A DNA stretch of 64,000 bases from assembly GCA_039621445.1 (NCBI GenBank), contig CP154954.1:48401847-48465846 (forward strand). The letters run 5' to 3'. Positions 33,190-43,554 of the stretch are shown in pieces. Position numbers and translations under genes: made by a program. The stretch comes from Euglena gracilis (lineage: Eukaryota; Euglenida; Euglenophyceae; Euglenales). The notes beneath the pieces are model-generated. The model saw nothing but the letters and a program-made list of their open reading frames with translations, was not told where the DNA came from and made no database searches. Within the stretch, counting starts at the first letter, position 1, and each line of letters begins with the position of its first letter.

Positions 33190-33321
33190 CGAGTGGGCCC
33201 GAAGGTCCGCCACCGCGGCCTCGCGGGCGGCGGCCGTCATCTCCGCCTCCCCGAGCTCGTCCTGCAGCGTCCCCCGCAGCCGCTGCTCCCCCGCCAGCTC
33301 CGCCTCCAGCGCGCGGCACCG
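33190..33321 (-). CDS. Coiled-coil gene exon
   Basis: From a pyrimidine/G+C-rich acceptor GGCGGAG the frame reads RCRALEAELAGEQRLRGTLQ and ...DELGEAEMTAAAREAAVADL.... The helix is regular; the donor is unresolved, so the left end is approximate. Confidence 0.6.
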
Positions 33322-33466
33322 CTCCGCCGCCGGCAGGGCCGTTCGCGGTGGCCCCGCAATGCCAACCCCCCAAACTGTAATATGTGCCGGATGGACCCCG
33401 ATGGATCGCCGGGGCCGCACAAGCCATCATCGGAGTACGGAGGGCAGCGTGGGAGACGATTGCAAC

Positions 33467-33634
33467 ATCGGGAGCGGCCCCGGGCATGTCCGCCAGCCGC
33501 TGGTCGGCCTCGGCGTGCCGGCCCTCCGCGGCCGCCAGCTGGGCGGCGTGCTGCGCCGCAGTCGCCGCCTGCAGTGCCGCCCACTGCGCCTCGTGGGCCG
33601 CGAGCCGGTCGGCGGCCTCCCACCCGCCAGCCCG
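33467..33634 (-). CDS. Coiled-coil gene exon
   Basis: Fifty-six codons, phase 0-0, from acceptor TTGGCGCAG to donor CCCGAT|GTTGCA. It contains WEAADRLAAHEAQWAALQAA and ...AQHAAQLAAAEGRHAEADQR.... The upstream exon (34,365-34,602) leaves in phase 0, supporting the link. Confidence 0.7.
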
Positions 33635-34364
33635 CTGCGCCAATGGGAGAACACAACCTTTCGCACTGGGGACCCGACCGTGGCCAGAGGACCAAAACTG
33701 CAATTGTGGCGGTCTTGTGTTGCTGGTACTTTCCAGACGGGCATTTTGTAGGGCCAAGTGACTCCAGTCTGGAAAAAAAAAGTGCCGGCAACCGCGGGGG
33801 CTCTCAAAGATCGAAAGAAAAAAATGAAATAAAATCACAATTTGGGCTGCGGGAAACCAAGGCGAAACGGACGGCTCCGGCGGTGTGAAATTAAGTGTGA
33901 AATGGGCAACATTGTGAGGTCTTTTTAAGTCGTCGTTTTCACCCCCCTTTGTCTGAGCACTGGAAATGATGGGTAAGAACCGGGGGGTGCTCAATTTTCC
34001 AAACATGGGGGTGGTGCTTAGACAAGGGGGAAATTTTTGACAGCAAAAAAATCTGGTGTTTCGCGCCGAAAAGGAAATGTTTCTCCTATTTTGATGGTCC
34101 ACTGCTGCACTTGGATGCAAAAATCAACCATGTCCCACCAAATCAGGCTTCAAAAGCTTCTAAATTTTCAAATATTTCGAGAAACTTTCCCTAAAGCGCG
34201 CACAAAATAAGTCTCCCCGAGAAGATGACCTTTGAGAAGATGGGTAAGAACCAGGGGGTGGTGCTTAGACAAGGGTGGTGGTTAAACAAGGGGGGGGGAG
34301 GTAAATTGGTCCTCCGCCATGCCCCGTGCCCCCCCCCAACAGCAAACCAACCAGGGGTCCATAC

Positions 34365-34602
34365 CCGCAGGAGGCCAGGGGCCTGGCGGTCTGCATGCGC
34401 CCGCTCCCTGGCTTGCGTGGCGCCGGCCGCCTCCGCTGCCGCGAGGGCCCGCAGGCGCTCCCGCAGGGCGGCCGCCTCGCGCTGTGCCTCCGCGAGCTGT
34501 CCCCGCAGTCCGCCCGCCTGCCGCTCCGCCTCCCGTTGGCCCCACTCCGCCTCGTCCCGCTGCTGCTCTGCCCGGCGGAGGGCGGCGGTGCGGGCACCCG
34601 GG
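34365..34602 (-). CDS. Coiled-coil gene exon
   Basis: From acceptor CTTCCGCCAG to donor CTGCGG|GTATGG. The frame reads ...TAALRRAEQQRDEAEWGQRE... then ...LAEAQREAAALRERLRALAA.... A long, strongly charged helix; one of the clearest exons of the gene. Confidence 0.7.
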
Positions 34603-34927
34603 CTGGCGGAAGGGCAGGGGGGGGGGGTCTCTGGTGCCTAACGGCACATCCGAAACTGGCAAAAAAAGATGGGACAAAAAAGTGGGCTGCCAAAGCTGTT
34701 CTTCGACAAAAAAAAAAAAAAGGAAAAATGCCACCCAGCAGCATGGAAGAGGAAAAGGGAGGGGGTACGTTGTCTGGCCGGTACCCCTTCGCAGGTTCAC
34801 CCCCCATCCACGGTCAATAAAGGGGGGGTATCCTGGCTGGGGACTGGCGCTGCAGAGCGTGGCCAGCCCGGCCTTCAACGCCTCCAAGCCCCTCCCCAAC
34901 GGCCCCCCTCCCCGGTGGGGGGTCCAC

Positions 34928-35023
34928 CGCCAGCCGGGTGGGCGGTCGCGCCGTGCGCCTCTGCCTGGGCCAGCAGCTCCACCGCCTGCCGCTGGGCGGC
35001 CGCCAGCTCCTCGCGCAGGATTG
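34928..35023 (-). CDS. Coiled-coil gene exon
   Basis: From acceptor GCCCTGCACAG to donor GGCTGGCG|GTGGAC. The peptide contains ILREELAAAQRQAVELLAQA and ...EAHGATAHPAG. The exit phase (1) does not agree with my entry phase for the next exon (2), so one limit is wrong. Confidence 0.55.
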
Positions 35024-35377
35024 CTGTGCAGGGCGGAATGGGGAGGGGGGAGGGCGGGCCGGCGCCCCCCGCAAGGCGATCCGGGGGTGACCGAAGCAAG
35101 CAAGCCTTGCCATCCCCGGATCTTCGTTGGTGTTGGGGGGGGGGGGAAATATTTTTGACAACGGCAGATCAGCACCGGGGACAAAAGTGGTTTCTGGTGC
35201 CCTTCGAACACTTCTCATCCAATGAAAAAAGGGGGGGGACTGGTTTGCGTTTCCTGTTTGGGATTTTGACCCAGCCTCGGGTCGCCCGTTTTTCTTTGCT
35301 TCTTTTGGTTTATGGAGAACATTAAGGAATACCTTTGAGAAGATAAAAAACCTCATTCCCTTAACTGCATGCCAAAC

Positions 35378-35447
35378 GGGGATCCCATGCCGGTCCCATT
35401 GGGCCCTGGCGTTGCCGCCTGCTCCGCAGCTGCACGCCGGGTCTCAG
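35378..35447 (-). CDS. Short coiled-coil gene exon
   Basis: After acceptor CTGCAATCAG the frame reads ETRRAAAEQAATPGPN.... Entry phase 1 matches the exit phase of the exon at 36,200-36,317. The donor CCCC|GTTTGG is weak. Confidence 0.45.
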
Positions 35448-36199
35448 CTGATTGCAGGCAACTGCAGCCACCCTGGGCAGCAGATGGGCGTCCCCATGCC
35501 ATTGGGTGCAAGCCCACCCCCTGTGTGCACTGTGGCGGTTTGTGTGGTGCCTTTCGTAGCCCTCTTTGGCCTGGCTGGATTCCGCCTCTGTCTGTGGACT
35601 CCGTCTTGTTGGCTGTGTGCGTGGAGGGGGCCGGGGCAGGGCAAGACCTCTTTTTTCCTGCACCAGCCACCAAGCGGCTACCAGACACATTCCCCACTGT
35701 GTGCATGCCCTTCCCCCCCCCCAAGACAAGCAAACCCTCGCTGGAAGACAAAAACTGACCCCTCAAGGCAGGGCTGCACGGGAGGGCTGGCGGGGGGGGG
35801 GGGGCAGACTCCCCATCCAGGCGGAGGGTGGAGGTGGAGGCGGGAGGGGGTCGCACTTCACAAAAAAATTGATTGGTGAGGAAGGTGCCAAGGAGATTCT
35901 GGACACAAAAATAGGGCCCTTGAAAATAGGAAGGGTGGGGGGTCGACCCCACCCACACCCAAAGGGTTTCCGGCTTTCACCCTAGTCAGCCCTAGTCAGC
36001 GAGTTCTCAGTCATCCTCCCACACACATGCCATTCAGAATGTTTGGCTGATCTTTTGTGTCAAATTTCAAAATGCACAGTGCCAACAGTTGCGTCGGATC
36101 GCCCTGCAAGACAACGCAAACCATAGCAACCCTTGCCACCCGTTGCCGCGATCCAAAACTAAACCATTGTGGGCGAAGGGCTGGCTGGCCGACCCGTAC

Positions 36200-36317
36200 A
36201 GGCCGCCAGCTCCCGGGCGTGCGCCGCCACCTCCGCCTCACCATCGCGGACCTTCGCCTCCAGGGCCCCGATTTCCTTCGCCAACGTTCTCTCCTTCACC
36301 ACCGTCAGCTCCTTCAA
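36200..36317 (-). CDS. Coiled-coil gene exon
   Basis: From acceptor GGCTTCCAG to donor GCGGCCT|GTACGG (or GATG|GTGAGG inside it). It reads LKELTVVKERTLAKEIGALE and ...AKVRDGEAEVAAHARELAA. Less Ala-rich than the others, with a classical heptad pattern. Confidence 0.65.
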
Positions 36318-36737
36318 CTGGAAGCCAGTGCTCTCCCAGAGTCCACGTCACGTGACAAACGGCACACGGCGCGCGTGGAATTCACCGTCTGTTGCTCATC
36401 ATTCCACGGACGACGTTTGTCCGTTGAAAGAAAAAGGGAACCGGCGTTTCAACACAAATCAGCCTGCCGCGTGGGCACACAGCTTCCACTTCACACTCGC
36501 AACGCAGGCAGACAACCTATACCACCAATGCAATATACAATTGTATACACAATTGTATATTGTATATACAGTTGTATTTCCAATATGTGTGTTTATATTA
36601 TAATACAATACATGCATATATAATTGTAATATGTACGGCAGCGAGATTCCACTGGGCCACCCTGGAGGAGCCAAATAGAATCTCCAGGGGGGTTTCGCGA
36701 AAAGTTTTGCGTTATGAATGGAATGGGGTTAGGGTTT

Positions 36738-36816
36738 GGAGTTCGGCCTAACTTTAGGCCTAACTTATGGACGGGTGTTAGGTGTACAAGTCAGGCCTAA
36801 AGTTAGGCCGAACTCC
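36738..36816. repeat. Perfect 24-bp inverted repeat
   Basis: Arms 36,738-36,761 and 36,793-36,816 are exact complements (GGAGTTCGGCCTAACTTTAG...), with a 31-base loop. The arms include CCTAAC/GTTAGG words like those of nearby telomere-like stretches. Confidence 0.85.
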
Positions 36817-36820
36817 TAAC

Positions 36821-37271
36821 CATACATCTCTTTAAGGACCCGGGGGGGGGGGGTTGCTGGGCTAGGGCTAGAAATTTGGGCCGGCGAGCCCCCCCCCGGG
36901 GGGGGGGGGGGGGCTGGACCCCGGCTGGACCCGAACCGGGGCGAGCTGGACTGAAATCGGAAAAATGCCCAAAAATGACCTGCAGAACACAGTTTTGAAA
37001 AAAATGATGCATCTGAAACCCCGCAAAAATGCCCCAAACGCCCCCCAAACCCCATTTTTGGCCACTTTTGAACACAGTTTTTCAAAAAAATTTCGGCGCT
37101 TTGCGCCGAAAACTTTTGGGCTGGACCCCCAAAAAGGGCTGGCTAGCTAGGGCTAGCAGCACCCCCCCCCCCCGGGGGGAGGGGGCTGCTGCGGCTGGGC
37201 TGGGCCCAAATCGGGGCTGGCTGCAGCCGCCCCCCCAGGGGGGGGGTCGCAAAACCTCAGAGAGATGTATG
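36821..37271. mobile_element. 8-bp-TSD element, GGCTGGACC family copy 3
   Basis: Ends CATACATCTCT (36,821-36,831) and AGAGATGTATG (37,261-37,271) are exact inverted repeats, and CTCCTAAC flanks both sides (36,813-36,820; 37,272-37,279). The interior has poly-G/poly-C, GGCTGGACCC words and TTTCGGCGCTTTGCGCCGAAA near 37,090-37,110. No coding capacity. Target length and structure suit a non-autonomous hAT-type element. Confidence 0.85.
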
Positions 37272-37387
37272 CTCCTAACCCTAACCCTGCTCCATCGTTA
37301 ACGTAAAAAGAAATTTGGACCCCCTGGAGATTCTACTTGGCCCCCCGGGGGGGGGGGGTCAAGTAGAATCTCGCTGCCAATCTCGCT

Positions 37388-37424
37388 GCTGTGTGTGTGT
37401 GTGTGTGTGTACACACACACACAC

Positions 37425-37489
<65 letters not shown>

Positions 37490-37570
37490 GTGTGTGTGTG
37501 TGTGTGTACACACACACACACATACATATATATATATATGTATTATATATATATATATATGTACATATAT
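37388..37570. repeat. Compound microsatellite (TG/AC/AT)n
   Basis: (TG)n, (AC)n and (AT)n runs alternate twice, with inverted symmetry (TGTG...TACACAC). It abuts the fold-back element; a second (TA)n tract continues on its other side at 37,860-37,925. Confidence 0.9.
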
Positions 37571-37854
37571 ATGGCAAGTGTTACGTTTAGTACCCCCCGG
37601 GGGGGTACTAAACTTGACACCGGGTTGGGCACCCCCGTTATTGAAGGTATAGGGTTAGGTGCACACATGCTATGTTGCGCTAATTGGCTATGTTGCGCTA
37701 ATCGGCAATGTTGCGCAACATAGCCGATTAGCGCAACGCAGCCATGTAACTCAAATTAGCATGTGCGCACCTAACCCTATACCTTTCATTAAGGGGGTGC
37801 CCAACCCGGTGTCAAGTTTAGTACCCCCCCCGGGGGGGTACTAAACTTAACACT

Positions 37855-37860
<6 letters not shown>
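37571..37860. mobile_element. 290-bp fold-back (palindromic) element in an AT microsatellite
   Basis: Ends ATGGCAAGTGTTA and TAACACTTGCCAT, and the two halves are near-complete inverted copies around a centre at about 37,712 (GCAATGTTGCGCAACATAGC). Each arm holds GTTTAGTACCCCCC/GGGGGGTACTAAAC and TATAGGGTTAGGTG. Since (TA)n continues on both sides, it probably inserted into the microsatellite. It could form a long hairpin. Confidence 0.8.
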
Positions 37861-37929
<69 letters not shown>

Positions 37930-38066
37930 ATGTATATGTATATGTACATGTATATATATATACATATTGAATATACAATTGGTGTGTGGACCCCCAGCAC
38001 ACAGCCGGGGCCCCGGCGGAGCGGCCGTGGCAGGATCGGCATCGCCAGCCCTGGCTCCGCCGCCAC

Positions 38067-38258
38067 GCCCGCATCGCGCTGCAGCCGCTGCAGGGCGGAC
38101 CGCAGGTCGCGGCACTCCTCCTCCGCCTGGCGCAGCGCCGCCGCCGGCCGCTCCCCTCGCCGCGCCGCTGCCTCACGGTCCGCCGCCGCCGCCGCCGCCG
38201 CCGCCGCGACGCCCTGTGCCGCGCTCTGCCACTGCAGCGTGTGGTGTGCGGCGAGGGC
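38067..38258 (-). CDS. Coiled-coil gene exon with polyalanine
   Basis: Sixty-four codons, phase 0-0, from acceptor CCGCGGAG to donor GCGGGC|GTGGCG. It begins ALAAHHTLQWQSAAQGVAAA, has a run of nine Ala encoded by a near-pure GGC/GCC triplet tract (38,176-38,207), then ...LRQAEEECRDLRSALQRLQR.... The triplet tract is a likely length-variable site. Confidence 0.65.
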
Positions 38259-38429
38259 CTCCGCGGAGGCGACGGCGTCCGGCAGGGGCGGTGGGGCCGG
38301 TGCGACGGGGGGGCGGGAGAGGGCGGCACACGGGGCGGTTTGTGATGATGGACGGGGTGGGGTGACGGCGAACACAAAAAACATCAAATCATGCCAAAAA
38401 ATAAAATAAAAGTTTGTTTAACTGTTTGC

Positions 38430-38449
38430 TTGCGTGTTAATTTATTTGC

Positions 38450-38493
<44 letters not shown>

Positions 38494-38560
38494 TTGCTTT
38501 TTTGTATGTCTGTCTGTTTGGTTGCTTGTTTGTTTGCTTGTTTGTCTGTTTGTCTGTTTG
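38430..38560. repeat. (TCTG/TTTG)n simple repeat
   Basis: Tandem TCTG and related tetranucleotides, purest at 38,456-38,488. A similar repeat is at 57,700-57,776. Confidence 0.85.
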
Positions 38561-38610
38561 ATTTTCGAATCAGGACACGAGGGCAGCAAGTGCCCATAGC
38601 AAACAGACCC

Positions 38611-38817
38611 GTGGCTGGCCCAGGCTGGGGTGGCGCCTTCGTCGTCGGTCTGCGGCGCGGCCTCCGGGGGCCCCGCCGCCCCCGGGGTCTGCCGCCCCCC
38701 GCGGCTGACGGACCGCCGGAAGTCGGCGGCGTCCCGGCCGCACTGCTCCAGCTTCCGCTGCAGCGCGTCGAGCTCGGGCCATACCAATGCTTTGCTGACA
38801 GCCTCCCGAGGAGTGTC
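38611..38817 (-). CDS. Coiled-coil gene exon with Pro/Gly-rich tail
   Basis: After acceptor TTTTCACTAG the frame reads DTPREAVSKALVWPELDALQ then ...RKLEQCGRDAADFRRSVSRG..., and ends in a Pro/Gly/Ala-rich linker (...GAAGPPEAAPQTDDEG...). The entry phase 0 agrees with the neighbouring exon at 38,986. The donor (CACGG|GTCTGT) is tentative. Confidence 0.6.
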
Positions 38818-38985
38818 CTAGTGAAAACTTCAGATTTTCACTTCAGACCCGACCCTGCCACCACCAGGCCTCTTTTCACCAACGCCAAGGTCGGTGGGGG
38901 GGGGGGGGGTGCCTTGTTCTAAGGGGACCCATGGCAGGCACAACCCCCCTGAGGGGATTGTTTTGGATCCTGGCCCAAAAACAAC

Positions 38986-39090
38986 CTCAGTCCAGTCTGG
39001 ATGAAGTTGCCCAAATTCGACGGCGTCAATGAGGAAGTTCCTTGTCTGTTTGACACTTTCGGCGATCCTGGCCAACCTCACCTCCATCTT
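38986..39090 (-). CDS. Gene exon, non-Ala-rich helix
   Basis: Thirty-five codons, phase 0-0, from a T-rich acceptor ending CACCGAG to donor ACTGAG|GTTGTT. Reads KMEVRLARIAESVKQTRNFL then ...IDAVEFGQLHPDWTE. Amphipathic, with normal amino-acid composition and lower G+C than the array exons. Confidence 0.65.
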
Positions 39091-40572
39091 CTCGGTGCAA
39101 ATAAAAAAACCCAGCGACCAAAAATTACACACATGAGTTCACATGATTTTGCATGGGTTACCTCTCCCACCCCTCCCCGGGCCAACTGCCAAGTGCCTTA
39201 CCTTCATTTGTGGCCCGGGCCAAAGGGCCACAAATGAAGGTAAGGCCAGGAGGCCAACCTTAAGGGGCCAAATTTGCATGTTAAGAATTTTGGCGGCCAT
39301 GTGCAAAATTGAAGGCCAACTGTAGGGGGGCCAAAATTGCATTTCAGGAGGAGAGGGGCCAAACGCCCCGGGGCCAAGCGCCCGGGGGGGGGGGGGGGGG
39401 GGGGTAGCTGTACGCGACTTTTTGCCAAGACAAAAAATTCCAGTTTTGCAGAAAAACGAAAAAACTTGTATAAACCCCCCCAATTAGAAGCCCCCCCCAA
39501 ATAACTTTGTCTAAAGGGAAAACCTTCGGCCGGCGGTCGATCCGGGGATCGAACGGGGTCCAAGTTTAAAAAATTGCAGAACGCATTTATTCTAGTTTTT
39601 GGGTGGATAGGCCATGTTTCAAGGATACCAGATATCACTTTTGTTCCCAATGTCGACCTTTTTTTGTGGAGAATTTTCGAGTTTTTCACCATTTTCCGGA
39701 AATTTTTCCGTCAAATTTTCCCCCGGCTTCGCCGGGGGGGGGGGGGGCTGTTATTTGGATTTTTGGCGGGAAACCTGGGGGGGGGGGTTCTATTTGGGGG
39801 GGGGGGGGGGGTAAAGGGTACCCAATTAGAAGCCCCCCCCCTCGGGTTTTCCGCAGAGTGACCGAATAGTAGCCCCGGGGGGCTTCTAATTGGGGGGGGG
39901 GGTTAATTTTGCTACAAGTATATCATTCAGAACATTAATTTTTTCAAAATACTATGGCATGATCTCTGATGTGCGAGGCTGAAAATTAATAAGCAATGCA
40001 CGTGGATCACTGGCGTGCTGATAATTCTGATAATTTTCAGTGCATATACACCTTCCCTGGCTTGAGAGAAGAAAGAAACTTGGGATTGAGGCGAATTATT
40101 ATTATTGGTGTGGTTCGAGCAACACAAACACGTACAGTGTGGGAATGCTATGGGGAGTACTGCAGTACTCTCACTGGCAAAAAAAAATGTCCCTCAACTT
40201 CTCCATTTTAAATCGGGGACTTTGGCAGTCCCTGACCCACAACTCAAGCAACCAAACTAAAATAAAAAAGCGGTTTCCTCAATAAGAAATGAAAATTTCC
40301 TTGAGGGTGAACACATTCTGACCAACATTCCTGTACATTTTTGTGTGTGATTTACGTGGTTTGGTGTCCTGTTGCACGATTTGGCATGCTTTTACTGAAA
40401 AGAACTGTTTTACCAAAACGAGGCCAATTCGTGATAGTGCGTGATCCATTCTAAATGATTGTGTAAACAATTTCAGTTATTCTTTGTGAAAAGATTGTTC
40501 ATGTGTGAAACGATTGTTGATGTGGCCAAGCGTGATAATTCAGGTGATTCCACTTGCCACGTTGTTGTGGAC

Positions 40573-40718
40573 CTGCGCAATTCCCCGCGGCATGGGGCAG
40601 GCCCACGGCAAGCAATCGTCTGGCTCTGAGGCCAACGCCGCATTCTGCTCCGTGGTCACCGCCAGGTGGCGCAGCAGGTGCTCCGTGTCGCCGGGGGAGC
40701 CCTTGCCCGGGCCGGGGC
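40573..40718 (-). CDS. Gene exon
   Basis: From acceptor CACTCACAG to donor GCGCAG|GTCCAC. The frame reads ...GDTEHLLRHLAVTTEQNAAL... then ...ASEPDDCLPWACPM.... It enters in phase 1, matching the exit of 40,831-40,937, and leaves in phase 0, matching 38,986-39,090. Confidence 0.6.
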
Positions 40719-40830
40719 CTGTGAGTGGCAGCCCAGGTGGACAGCGACCTTCCATCCCGATTCATACACAATAAACATGTTTGATTGCTTTTCATTTTTT
40801 GGAGGCAGGTGGAGGCTGCAGTCCACATAC

Positions 40831-40937
40831 GGAGATGCCCCTTCAGACGCTGCCTCGGCTGACATTGTTGGGCCGATACCGCAAAATCAGCAGCCGCAAA
40901 ATGCCCAAGATCGTGAAGCCGCCACTTGCCCAAGGTG
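40831..40937 (-). CDS. Gene exon
   Basis: A strong pyrimidine acceptor (TTTCTTTAAAG) and strong donor (ATCTCC|GTATGT) bound one open frame: TLGKWRLHDLGHFAAADFAV then ...SAQQCQPRQRLKGHL. Phase 2 in, phase 1 out. Confidence 0.55.
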
Positions 40938-41932
40938 CTTTAAAGAAAGGCAATACTGAATGAAGGGGGAGGGGAGGATGGGTCTGAAATTCTCTGGCAC
41001 AAAGCATTGAGGAAGAGGAAAACTTTTTCTTTTGATTCTCGTCCAACCCCTGCCCAGGACCCAGTGCCCTGGGGGGGGGGGGCTCAGCTCAGGAGTGAGA
41101 GGTTGTCTGCAGACAGGGGGGGGGGTCACAAATGCACTACAATGATGACCTCGGCGGAAAGAGGGCACCACACCGGGTGTTGCATTTTGAATGAGATGGC
41201 CGTCGACAGAGATGTCGGGAGTGAACAGTTGGCTCTATGGCAGGGGGCCAGCTTCTTGACAAAATACCGTGAAACCATAAACTGTGACATTTGTTCAGAA
41301 AGCGTGATCATTTGTGACATCTGCAGGATGTATTTGAAGCAAAACAAGGGATTCACAAATGAATTAAAAAAATCACCGAAATCACACATCAGTTCACATG
41401 CCATATTCCATTTCAGTTGAGCCTGGTTCAGTGGACATAACAAGGAAGTGATCCACAAAATATGTATGTATAAGGGTGTCGAATTTTCCCACAAAGTTTC
41501 AAGTTCCCTGGGTTGAATGCGGTCTGCTGAGTGATGTTCACCAAGAGAGGCGTGCTGGATGCCTGAAACGATTTCAAATGTCAAACAACACATACATGGC
41601 CTTCAACACATTCTGGAACGTGCTTCTTAAAGACCAGGTGGATTCGATCAAAGAGTGAAGGCCTCGAGGCCTTTAGGTCATGAAGTGAGGCAAGACCATT
41701 TAAAAGAGTTGTTAAACTTAACAAATTGGCAGCACAGCCAAAGGGACTCAATTCAAAATTCAAACAGCTGTAAGCAGTGTGGATTTCCCAATGCTTTAAT
41801 CTCAATAACTTCCACCACAAATCAAACTCAGCTCACCTCCAACTATTGCACTCTGGACAAGTGACGGCAAAGGAAAATTGTCCTTTTTTCCTTTGAAAGA
41901 CTTTCTGTCATGTCTTCTGTGTTACGTACCAC

Positions 41933-41959
41933 CTTTGTGAGGAGCTTCAAGATGTCGGA
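41933..41959 (-). CDS. Microexon of nine codons
   Basis: A clear acceptor (CTCTTTGTGCTTGCAG) and donor (AAG|GTGGTA) bound 27 nt reading SDILKLLTK, phase 0-0, consistent with the exon at 42,206-42,343. Short, so support rests on the splice signals. Confidence 0.5.
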
Positions 41960-42205
41960 CTGCAAGCACAAAGAGAATGGGTGCATTGAGTAGGTTCGAA
42001 TTCAAAACACACCAGGTGGAAAGGCAGAATGAAATATCCAGATGGGAATTCCCTGCAATACAGTTTGAGATAAATGCATTATTTGCTTTTGCAAAATATT
42101 CATTTCTGGACATTTTCCAATCCTGAGTCATTTTTGGTTCCCACACATCGCCCAGAGGGGATATTGTTTGTGATCCTTTCCAATGGGCAGTTGAAGCAAC
42201 TTTAC

Positions 42206-42343
42206 CTGTAAAACCCTCACACGACCCAGTGTGCATCCCACACCAGCAAGAAAACGAGGCAGAAGGTTCTCCATGGTGCCTTGCAGCCGTTCGACCTGCC
42301 CTCCGCGGCATCTCCGGGCCACACTTTTCCTCAGGTGAGTCAG
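42206..42343 (-). CDS. Gene exon
   Basis: Forty-six codons, phase 0-0, from acceptor AATTTTGAG to a very good donor TTACAG|GTAAAG. Reads ELTHLRKSVARRCRGGQVER then ...LQGTMENLLPRFLAGVGCTL.... Amphipathic helix, basic. Confidence 0.7.
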
Positions 42344-42509
42344 CTCAAAATTGATTACCAACACCGAAACACAAAACTCCTTCAAATTGTAGGGTTCGGT
42401 CTCGAACTTAATTCTCCAAGGCAGCCACCTGTGTTTTCGGGATTCACACGGGAGATGTCCCGGACAAATGCGGAAAATGGAAAGCCCACTCCCACTCTTG
42501 GGTTAGGGT

Positions 42510-42740
42510 TAGGCTTCCTTTTTAAGACCCCCGGGGGGTCCCGCCCCACCCACCCAGTCCGGCGCGGGACCCCCCCCTCCGGGCCGTCTGAGGGCATTGC
42601 CCCCCCAAAAAATTCGGCACTTCCCGTCGAAAGGGGGGGGGGTCGGCCTTGGCCTTGGTCAGGGTTTGGGCTATTTGAAAAGGATAGGGCGAGGGTCAGG
42701 GTTCGGGAATAGGGCTAGGGTTAAGATTTAGGGTTAGGCT
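42510..42740. repeat. Element fragment and telomere-like words
   Basis: TTAGGGTTAGG (42,499-42,513), then AGGCTTCCTTTTTAAGACCCCC, poly-C/poly-G and a TTCGGCAC...GTCGAAAG pair, then more TTAGGG/TTTAGGG words (42,700-42,735). It looks like one end of the family at 43,555 beside interstitial telomere-like sequence. Confidence 0.45.
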
Positions 42741-42949
42741 TAAATGAAGGCAAAAATTGGGCGGAATTCAAATTTAAAGTTTGGCCGATTTCGGCCCAAC
42801 TTCCTGACTTGGGGCCTAACCCTTACCCTAATCCCCTTTCTTAACGAAAATTGTAACCATATCCTACTCCTAAGAATAAGATTTTTTCCACACACACACA
42901 CACACACGTACATTGTAGACACTTTTTCTGGGTAGACACCATCTGCATT

Positions 42950-43400
42950 AAACCCCCCCTGAATAGAAGCCCCCAGGGGCTACCATTCGGAACGTTGGTC
43001 GAAAACCGAGGGGGGGGGTGCTTCTATTCGGGGGGAGGGGGGGCACTATTCGGAAAAGTGGTCGAGAACCAGAAGGTCCGAGAATTATCGAAGAACTTTC
43101 TTTGTGGGTCTACATGTCCCACCTTTCCAAACCATGTCAAATTTGCTGCAAATATTACTCTTGTGGATGCATTGGATCATTAAACATAAAACCACCTAAC
43201 GCTCATTTAACCAATGGCTGCCCCCTCGGTTTTCGACCAACGTTCCGAATAGTGCCCCCCCCCCCCCGAATAGGGCGCTCTCCGAGAGTTGTTGCTCAAT
43301 TGAGACGGCAAGTGCTTGCTTTGGCTGCTTCGGGGGGCTTCTATTCGGGGGGCACTGTTCGGGGGGGGGGAGCTTCTATTCAGGGGGGGGGGGTTAAAAA
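42950..43400. repeat. Poly-G-bounded short elements of the GAATAGAAGCC type
   Basis: CCCCCCTGAATAGAAGCCCCC, GTGCTTCTATTCGGGG, GGCACTATTCGG and their inverted forms recur at 42,953, 43,018, 43,040, 43,250, 43,335 and 43,370. A shared TTCGGAACGTTGGTCGAAAA segment occurs inverted at 42,985 and 43,225. This suggests two or more overlapping inverted-repeat elements. Confidence 0.6.
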
Positions 43401-43554
43401 AATGCAATATTGAGGAAAGTAGAAGATTACAGTGGGAAGAGATAAATGGGCGATTTTGGAGACAGTTGGAAAATACTTTGAGAAAAACAGTTGACAAATT
43501 GAGAAAAATTGGAAAAATCGATCTCGCAGGTCGCTTCTTTCCACAACCTGCTGT

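Larger units (their letters stand above)
36637..37378. mobile_element. Outer TIR element with nested insertions
   Basis: Left end GGCAGCGAGATTCCACTGGG (from 36,637) matches the complement of the right end, GGCAGCGAGATTCTACTTGA (to 37,378). Similarity resumes further in with AATAGAATCTCCAGGGGG / AGTAGAATCTCCAGGGGG. It contains the hairpin at 36,738-36,816 and the 8-bp-TSD element at 36,821-37,271. No clear target duplication. Confidence 0.65.

Noticed and set aside
34000-34120. 'tttcgcgccgaaaagg' stretch as a regulatory operator
   Set aside because: The same word is found in many intronic elements, so it is better explained as part of a repeat family.
37298-37652. Frames of Cys/Val/Tyr/Ile/His repeats
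   Set aside because: Simple translation of the (TG/AC/AT)n microsatellite.
41572-41640. Minus-strand candidate exon KHVPECVEGH with a GTATGT donor
   Set aside because: Exit phase 0 does not fit the entry phase of the next supported exon (40,831-40,937), and the acceptor is weak; may still be an exon of a different splice form.
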